Assembly: GCA_041569895.1 (NCBI GenBank)
Contig: JBFFXF010000274.1
Coordinates: 1 to 10,078, forward strand
Length of the DNA stretch: 10,078 bases
Reading direction: 5' to 3'
Source of the DNA: JBFFXF01 sp041569895
GTDB taxonomy: Bacteria > Planctomycetota > UBA8108 > JACQVS01
Part shown: piece after piece, positions 6,091-10,078 of the stretch
Layout: each line of letters begins with the position of its first letter
How positions within the stretch are numbered: the stretch's first letter is position 1
Made by a program: the position numbers and the translations under genes
Notes under the pieces: model-generated
The model's input: only the letters and a program-made list of their open reading frames with translations
What the model was told of the DNA's origin: nothing
The model's database searches: none

Positions 6091-6592
6091 TCTCGAGGCC
6101 CTCGAACCAATCCTGCCGGACTCGCTTGAACCGCTCCTCGTTGCCCTGGTAGAAGGGCCTGTGCGTCGGATCTCTCGGGTAGCCACGGTAGATGCTGTGG
6201 CAGAGGTAGCACACCGTCACTTCGGGGCAGAGAGCGAAGATCACCGCGTCGACTACAGTCACGAGCCCGAGGACGATCAGTCCCTGGATATGTCCCCGGA
6301 CGATCATCACGAGCAACGCGAGCAGCCCCGAAATCACCACGAGCGCCACGCCGAGCCTTCGATTGAAGTCCTTCTGGACGTAGAACTCGCGCTTCCCGCA
6401 TACCGCGCACCGGCCAACCGGCTGCGACGGATCGGGACTCCTCCCGAAGAATTGTAACGAAAAGCCGCAGCCTTCGCAGGTCAATTCTGTCGGCGCGCCA
6501 CCGCCCTCGCCGTGCGCGGCCACCGGCGAGGCCGCGACGACGTACATGCGGCCGCAGCGCGGGCACGCGAGATGAATCGAGGCCTTTTTCAT
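6080..6592 (-). CDS. Zinc-ribbon protein with two membrane segments, function unknown
   Basis: Four paired-cysteine sites are visible in 170 aa: Cys10/Cys13 (CPRCG), Cys39/Cys42 (CEGCG), Cys62/Cys65 (CAVCG) and Cys128/Cys131 (CYLC). The first two would make one zinc ribbon and the last two another, the second pair being split by two hydrophobic helices (about 80-98 and 103-121) that form a membrane hairpin. The conserved-looking KREFYVQKDFNRRLG stretch lies just before the first helix. The C-terminus (YRGYPRDPTHRPFYQGNEERF) is polar and rich in aromatic residues. I do not recognise a named family. The topology suggests both zinc sites on the same side of the membrane. It starts 81 bp after the eight-TM protein gene and overlaps the Lon-domain gene. 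Confidence 0.78.
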   Translation of the reverse strand: MKKASIHLACPRCGRMYVVAASPVAAHGEGGGAPTELTCEGCGFSLQFFGRSPDPSQPVGRCAVCGKREFYVQKDFNRRLGVALVVISGLLALLVMIVRGHIQGLIVLGLVTVVDAVIFALCPEVTVCYLCHSIYRGYPRDPTHRPFYQGNEERFKRVRQDWFEGLENDQ

Positions 6593-6673
6593 CTCTCGTG
6601 ACCCCCGTCGGCGTGTCGGCCGGAGCCTCCCTCCACGCGCCCCCGGGGCGGTGGCCCGCAGCGTGAGTACGGC

Positions 6674-7519
6674 TCACACCAGCAGCCCATTCGACACCAT
6701 CAAGTGCTTGGCGATCGCCTCGCCGAGAATCACGAAGGCGACGAGGACGTAGAGGATACCGGTCGCCGACTGATTCGAGCGGATGCGGACGCATTCGCGG
6801 GCCATCAGCGCCAGCACCACCGGCAGGAGCAGACCGAAGAGCACTCGCGCGCCGACGAAGAGCCCCGACGACATCAGGAACCGCGCCGCGCCCCCGGCCT
6901 CGGACCAGAGCCCCTGCCACACGTCCGCCTGCAGAAACGCGACGGAGCCACCGACGACGGCGCGCAGCGCGAGCGCGACGATCAGCGCCAGGACGAGACG
7001 GCCGAGGATGCCGAACGAGAGTCCGTGCGCCACGAGGTACCAGTGTCCGAGCAGCATGGAGACGAGCGCGCTTCCGAGAATCAGCGAGGAGCCGAGAAAG
7101 GTGATGGCGAGCCACGCCGCGCCTCCCGCCGAGACCGGAACCGCCACCGGATAGCCGATGGCGTCCGCCAGGAGACCCCCGATGCCGAGGATCCCCGCCA
7201 GGAGCAGCAGGACGAGCGCAGGGAGATTGCCGCGCTCGGGGACGAAGACGTTGTAGAGGATCAGCAGGCCGGCGCTCGCCGCGTGGAGGTACTCGAAGCC
7301 GAGGCCGCGAGCGACGATCGCGATGCCGTGGAAGACGACCGCGATGAGCGTCATCAGGATGAAGAACCGCCGGCCGATCTGCGCGATCGGAACCAGCGGC
7401 AGCATCACCGTGACGCCGACGGCGAGCGCCGTGGCGAAGTAGTAGAGCGTCGGGAAGCCGATGTCGCCGCCGGCCACATCCGGTAACGACGCGGGTAACG
7501 GCGCGGGCGCCGCCGTCAT
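6674..7519 (-). CDS. Polytopic membrane protein (about eight TM), function unknown
   Basis: The 281-aa product is almost wholly hydrophobic, with probable membrane segments near residues 24-46, 51-70, 79-93, 100-121, 132-158, 170-195, 213-240 and 252-272. Membrane-embedded or boundary histidines (His64, His79, His159 in LLGHWYLV, His165, His272) are candidates for haem or quinone contact, and the segments RSNQSATGILYV (247-258) and ILGEAIAKHL (264-273) look conserved. The overall look recalls NrfD/DmsC-type membrane anchors of oxidoreductases, but no Fe-S or catalytic partner is encoded nearby, so this is only a resemblance. The ATG at 7519 overlaps the mogA stop as ATGA, implying translational coupling. 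No signal peptide is evident; the first ~20 residues are Ala/Pro-rich. Confidence 0.75.
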   Translation of the reverse strand: MTAAPAPLPASLPDVAGGDIGFPTLYYFATALAVGVTVMLPLVPIAQIGRRFFILMTLIAVVFHGIAIVARGLGFEYLHAASAGLLILYNVFVPERGNLPALVLLLLAGILGIGGLLADAIGYPVAVPVSAGGAAWLAITFLGSSLILGSALVSMLLGHWYLVAHGLSFGILGRLVLALIVALALRAVVGGSVAFLQADVWQGLWSEAGGAARFLMSSGLFVGARVLFGLLLPVVLALMARECVRIRSNQSATGILYVLVAFVILGEAIAKHLMVSNGLLV

Positions 7520-8022
7520 CGGCGCAGCTCCCGGAGGACGTGGCCGAGCTCCGGGACGAGCAGCTTCTCCATCGCGAGCTCCACCGCCTTCGTCGATCCC
7601 GGCAGGCTGAACACCGCCTTGCCGGCGGCGCTGCCACCGACGGCGCGGCTGAGCATCGCCGCGGCGCCGACCTGGTCCCAGCTCAGCATGCGAAAGAGCT
7701 CGCCGAAGCCGGGGAGCTCGCGGTCGAGCCGCCGGCGGACGACCTCCACGGTGCCGTCGCGCGTGCCGAGGCCGGTGCCGCCGTTGAGGATGACCGCGTC
7801 GACGTCCGCGGCCTCGAGTTGCTCGACGAGAGCCGCGTCGACGCGATCGGTGTCGTCGGTGACGACGACGCGTGTCGCGACCGAGTAGCCTCCCGCGCGC
7901 AGCAGGCGCTCGATGGTCTGCCCGCTGCGATCGGACTCGAGCGTCCGCGTGTCGCTCACGGTGATGATCGACACGCGCACCTCGTCCGGCGCCTCGCTCC
8001 GGTGCTCGTCAACGGAGGACAT
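7516..8022 (-). CDS. MogA/MoaB family molybdopterin-binding protein
   Basis: This family adenylylates molybdopterin before molybdate insertion in cofactor synthesis. The MPT-binding fold is complete in 168 aa: VSDTR (22-26), ILNGGTGLGTRDGT (78-91), ELPGFGELFR (102-111), SRAVGG (125-130), VFSLPGS (137-143) and the closing LLVPELGHVLRELR. Several of these motifs, especially PGFGE and LLVPEL, favour the MoaB branch over E. coli MogA, but the two cannot be separated safely by eye. The start ATG at 8022 has AAGGA 6 nt upstream, located in the 12-bp gap after trxB, so trxB and this gene are almost certainly co-transcribed. No other molybdenum-cofactor gene is in the window. Confidence 0.9.
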   Translation of the reverse strand: MSSVDEHRSEAPDEVRVSIITVSDTRTLESDRSGQTIERLLRAGGYSVATRVVVTDDTDRVDAALVEQLEAADVDAVILNGGTGLGTRDGTVEVVRRRLDRELPGFGELFRMLSWDQVGAAAMLSRAVGGSAAGKAVFSLPGSTKAVELAMEKLLVPELGHVLRELRR

Positions 8023-8034
8023 GGCAGGTCCTTC

Positions 8035-8964
8035 TCACTCGCGCGCCGCGAGCCACCGCTCCGCGTCGATCGCCGCCATGCATCCCGTCCCCGCCGCCGT
8101 CACGGCCTGCCGGTAGACGTGGTCCTGGCAATCCCCGCACGCGAAGACACCCTCGACGTTGGTGCGCGTCGTGCCGGGCTCGACCTTCAGGTAACCGTTC
8201 TCGTCCATGTCGAGCTGGCCCTCGAAGATGTCGGTGTTCGGGGTGTGGCCGATGGCGAGGAAGACGCCGTCGTACGGCATGTCGGTCTCGTCTCCCGACT
8301 CGACGTTCTTGACGGCGATGCCGGTCAGCTTGCCGTCGTTCTGCTTGTACGCGGTGACGACGGAGTTCCAGAGAAACTCGATCTTCTCGTTGTTCATCGC
8401 GCGTTGCTGCATGATCTTCGACGCGCGCAGCTCCTCCCGGCGATGGATCACCGTCACCCTGGTCGCGAACTTCGTCAGGAAGGTCGACTCCTCCATCGCC
8501 GAGTCCCCCCCGCCGACGACGGCGATCTCCTTGCCGCGGAAGAAGAACCCGTCGCACGTGGCGCACGTCGACAGCCCGCGTCCGACGAGCTTCTCCTCGC
8601 CGTCGAGCCCGAGCATGCGCGGCGACGCGCCCGTCGAGATGATCACCGACTCCGCCTGGCGCGGCTCGTCCTCGCCGTCGGCCCAGACGGTGTACGGGTG
8701 CGACGAGAGGTCGACCTTCGAGACCCTGGTGTCGATCATGCGCGCGCCGAACCGCTCCGCCTGCGCGCGGAAGTCGGCCATCAGCTCGGGCCCGAGTCGC
8801 CCCTCGGGAAAGCCGGGGTAGTTCTCGACGTCCGTCGTCGTCATCAGCTGCCCACCGGGAAGGATCCCGGTGAAGCAGATCGGCTCGAGGTTGGCCCGCG
8901 CGCTGTAGATCGCCGCCGTCAGGCCCGCCGGACCCGATCCGATGATGATCACCTTCTCGGCCAT
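8035..8964 (-). CDS. trxB: Thioredoxin-disulfide reductase
   Basis: TrxB passes electrons from NADPH through FAD and a redox-active disulfide to thioredoxin in the cytoplasm. Over 309 aa it shows the FAD site GSGPAG (9-14) with GGQLMTTTDVENYPGFP (38-54), the active CATC (Cys134, Cys137), the NADPH-binding GGGDSAMEE (151-159) with HRREELRAS (174-182), and the second FAD motif GVFACGDCQD near the C-terminus. The order and length agree with low-molecular-weight bacterial TrxB. ATG at 8964 has AGAGGA about 10 nt upstream. It heads the co-directional run ending in folE, and its probable promoter lies at 9045-9073. No thioredoxin gene is adjacent. Confidence 0.97.
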   Translation of the reverse strand: MAEKVIIIGSGPAGLTAAIYSARANLEPICFTGILPGGQLMTTTDVENYPGFPEGRLGPELMADFRAQAERFGARMIDTRVSKVDLSSHPYTVWADGEDEPRQAESVIISTGASPRMLGLDGEEKLVGRGLSTCATCDGFFFRGKEIAVVGGGDSAMEESTFLTKFATRVTVIHRREELRASKIMQQRAMNNEKIEFLWNSVVTAYKQNDGKLTGIAVKNVESGDETDMPYDGVFLAIGHTPNTDIFEGQLDMDENGYLKVEPGTTRTNVEGVFACGDCQDHVYRQAVTAAGTGCMAAIDAERWLAARE

Positions 8965-9031
8965 GAAACTCGATCCTCTCGGGAATGACTCCCCTGGAAG
9001 TGTTCGGCGTCAGACCACTGCTCGCCGCGCG

Positions 9032-9063
9032 TAAAAACCGGGGGATTATAGCGGCTCCCCCGG
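9032..9063 (-). terminator. Rho-independent terminator between nth and trxB
   Basis: On the minus strand CCGGGGGA (9063 to 9056) pairs perfectly with TCCCCCGG (9045 to 9038), eight strong pairs around a 10-nt loop, followed by TTTTTA (9037 to 9032). It faces transcripts arriving from nth. The loop and the first base of the 3' arm carry TATAAT, so the same bases may serve as the -10 of the trxB promoter. Confidence 0.8.
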
Positions 9064-9073
9064 CGCTTATCCA
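9045..9073 (-). promoter_or_regulatory. trxB: Candidate trxB promoter inside the terminator
   Basis: A perfect TATAAT (9050 to 9045) is preceded after 17 nt by TGGATA (9073 to 9068), a four-of-six match to the -35. Initiation would fall near 9038, giving a ~74-nt 5' leader before trxB. Because the start point lies within the hairpin's 3' arm, the new transcript would lack the 5' arm and escape the terminator. Confidence 0.6.
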
Positions 9074-9104
9074 CCAGACGCGGCGAGATCGCCCCCCTCT
9101 CTGC

Positions 9105-9128
9105 TCGTCCTCGTCCTCGTCCTCGTCC
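9105..9128. repeat. TCGTCC hexamer array, left of nth
   Basis: Four exact TCGTCC units (plus strand) lie end to end, with a degenerate continuation TCGGTCTCG to about 9137. The same hexamer occurs five times on the other side of nth at 9950-9979. Together with 9198-9257 it fills most of the 317-bp nth-trxB interval, in which I see no gene. Confidence 0.9.
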
Positions 9129-9197
9129 TCGGTCTCGCTCGAAAACTCCGCTCGATCGGCCCCGCCGTCGGACACCGGGGCGACGACGAGGGGTTTC

Positions 9198-9257
9198 GGG
9201 AACGGGCACGGGCACGGGAACGGGCACGGGAACGGGAACGGGAACGGGGACGGGGAC
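9198..9257 (+). repeat. GGGNAC hexamer array, ten units, left of nth
   Basis: Ten consecutive 6-bp units of form GGG(A/C/G)AC occupy exactly 60 bp: five GGGAAC, three GGGCAC and two final GGGGAC. Every G-tract has at least three G and the spacers are three nucleotides or shorter, which fits the four-tract G-quadruplex pattern several times over on the plus strand. Part of the array (9222-9245) is a perfect inverted repeat of 9982-10005 beyond nth. Confidence 0.92.
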
Positions 9258-9281
9258 GACGACGCAGTCTGCGGATTCCTC

Positions 9282-9905
9282 CTACAGCTCCGCCGACGGG
9301 CACACCCCGCTCAGCCGGCATCCGGGGCAGTCCGGCTTGCGCGCCGTGCACACGCGCCGTCCGTGCCAGATGAGCGCGTGCGCGAAGAACACCCACTCGT
9401 CCTCGGGAATGACCTTCATGAGGTCGAACTCGATCTTCACCGGGTCGTCGTTCTTCGTCAGGCCGAGGCGGTTGGTGAGGCGCTTGACGTGGGTGTCGAC
9501 GACGACGCCGGGGATTCCGAACGCCGTGCCGAGGACGACGTTCGCGGTCTTTCGTCCGACGCCGCGCAGTTGCGTGAGCTCCTCGAGCGTGCGCGGCACC
9601 TTGCCGCCGTGTTTCTCTGCGATGTCGCCGCAGCATTCCCGGATCGCCCGTGTCTTGGAGCGGAAGAAGCCGGTGCTGCGGATCTCCTCCTCGAGCACGT
9701 CGCTCGGCGCCGCGGCGTAGTCGGCCACCGTGCGGTACTTCTTGAAGAGATCGCGCGTCACCTCGTTGACGCGCTTGTCGGTGCACTGGGCCGAGAGGAT
9801 GGTCGCGACGAGCAGCTCGAGCGGCCCGTCGTGAAGGAGCGCACAGTCGGCGTCGGGATACTCGGCATGAAGCAACGAGACAATCTCGCCAGCCCTCTCG
9901 CGCAA
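9282..9905 (-). CDS. nth: Endonuclease III (DNA glycosylase/AP lyase), N-terminus uncertain
   Basis: Nth removes oxidised pyrimidines and cuts the abasic site in base-excision repair. The helix-hairpin-helix LRGVGRKTANVV (113-124) carries the catalytic Lys119, and Asp137 lies in VVVDTHVKR. The iron-sulfur loop is complete with Cys186, Cys193, Cys196 and Cys202 in the usual 6-2-5 spacing. A TTG start at 9905 yields 207 aa, close to E. coli Nth (211 aa), but no good ribosome-binding site precedes it. The same frame stays open upstream through the hexamer arrays to the right edge with no ATG, GTG or TTG, encoding alternating Thr-Gly and Thr-Arg, then a Lys/Arg-rich stretch. The real start may therefore lie outside the window and the protein would carry a basic low-complexity tail. 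Downstream lie the GGGNAC array and the terminator at 9032-9063. Confidence 0.95.
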   Translation of the reverse strand: MRERAGEIVSLLHAEYPDADCALLHDGPLELLVATILSAQCTDKRVNEVTRDLFKKYRTVADYAAAPSDVLEEEIRSTGFFRSKTRAIRECCGDIAEKHGGKVPRTLEELTQLRGVGRKTANVVLGTAFGIPGVVVDTHVKRLTNRLGLTKNDDPVKIEFDLMKVIPEDEWVFFAHALIWHGRRVCTARKPDCPGCRLSGVCPSAEL

Positions 9906-9948
9906 CCCCGCAGCACTCTCGCGCGTCGTCTTCGCCTTCGCCGGTCTT

Positions 9949-10011
<63 letters not shown>

Positions 10012-10078
10012 GACTTCGTCTTCCTGTTCTTCTTCTTCCCCTTCCTGGCCCCGGCCTTCGCCTTCCCCCCCTTCCCCC

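Noticed and set aside
6087..7637. Long minus-strand frame overlapping the two membrane-protein genes
   Set aside because: It is Arg-rich and motif-free; the other minus-strand frames encode coherent membrane segments and zinc ribbons with ATGA coupling.
7540..8988. Long plus-strand open frame opposite trxB and mogA
   Set aside because: It is the antisense shadow usual in high-GC DNA: composition is Arg/Asp/Val-rich without recognisable motifs, while the minus-strand genes have complete family signatures.
8949..9227. Small Pro-Val/Arg-Gly-rich open frame across the nth-trxB interval
   Set aside because: Its composition is dictated by the hexamer repeats, and it runs through the terminator/promoter element and the trxB start.

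Overview
The window is GC-rich bacterial chromosome, densely packed with housekeeping genes and with no mobile elements, tRNA, rRNA or CRISPR. Start and stop use, ATGA overlaps and Shine-Dalgarno-like sites are ordinary bacterial. The gene set (long-form HisG, EboB-like hydrolase, zinc-ribbon/two-TM protein, CYTH and YacP pair) together with high GC and GGGAAC-type hexamer arrays would fit an uncultured Acidobacteriota-like or similar Gram-negative lineage. This placement is a guess; no marker in the window fixes the phylum.

Layout, left to right. All genes are on the minus strand except the MutT-like NUDIX gene. Positions 1-2278 hold the start of a histidine operon: hisD (cut by the left edge), hisG, and upstream of hisG a leader region. 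That leader contains a promoter-like TTGAAA-16-TATGAT, a 17-codon leader peptide with adjacent Phe-Phe-His-His-Tyr codons, alternative pairing segments and a rho-independent terminator, which is the arrangement expected of a ribosome-mediated attenuator. Positions 2258-3462 hold a yacP (NYN-domain ribonuclease) - CYTH triphosphatase pair joined by an ATGA overlap. The NUDIX gene (3469-3894) diverges from yacP with 6 bp between the proposed start codons and converges on folE.

Positions 3934-8964 form a co-directional run in transcription order: trxB, mogA/moaB, an eight-TM membrane protein, a zinc-ribbon two-TM protein, a Lon-substrate-binding-domain protein, a TatD/EboB-like metal hydrolase and folE. 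Most junctions overlap or are under 100 bp, so one transcript is possible. The run begins at a perfect TATAAT that lies inside the loop of a rho-independent terminator facing the same way (9032-9063), so the upstream nth transcript could be stopped exactly where the trxB transcript begins.

Positions 9058-10078 hold nth (endonuclease III) flanked on both sides by hexanucleotide arrays (GGGAAC/GGGCAC and TCGTCC types) in inverted orientation. The arrays contain regularly spaced G3 tracts and a perfect 24-nt inverted repeat across the gene. The nth frame stays open through the upstream array to the right edge, so the protein may carry a low-complexity basic N-terminal tail. The genes serve histidine synthesis, redox and cofactor metabolism (thioredoxin, molybdopterin, pterin), nucleotide-pool cleaning and base-excision repair. 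The most interesting content is regulatory: the his leader, the nested terminator/promoter and the arrays around nth.
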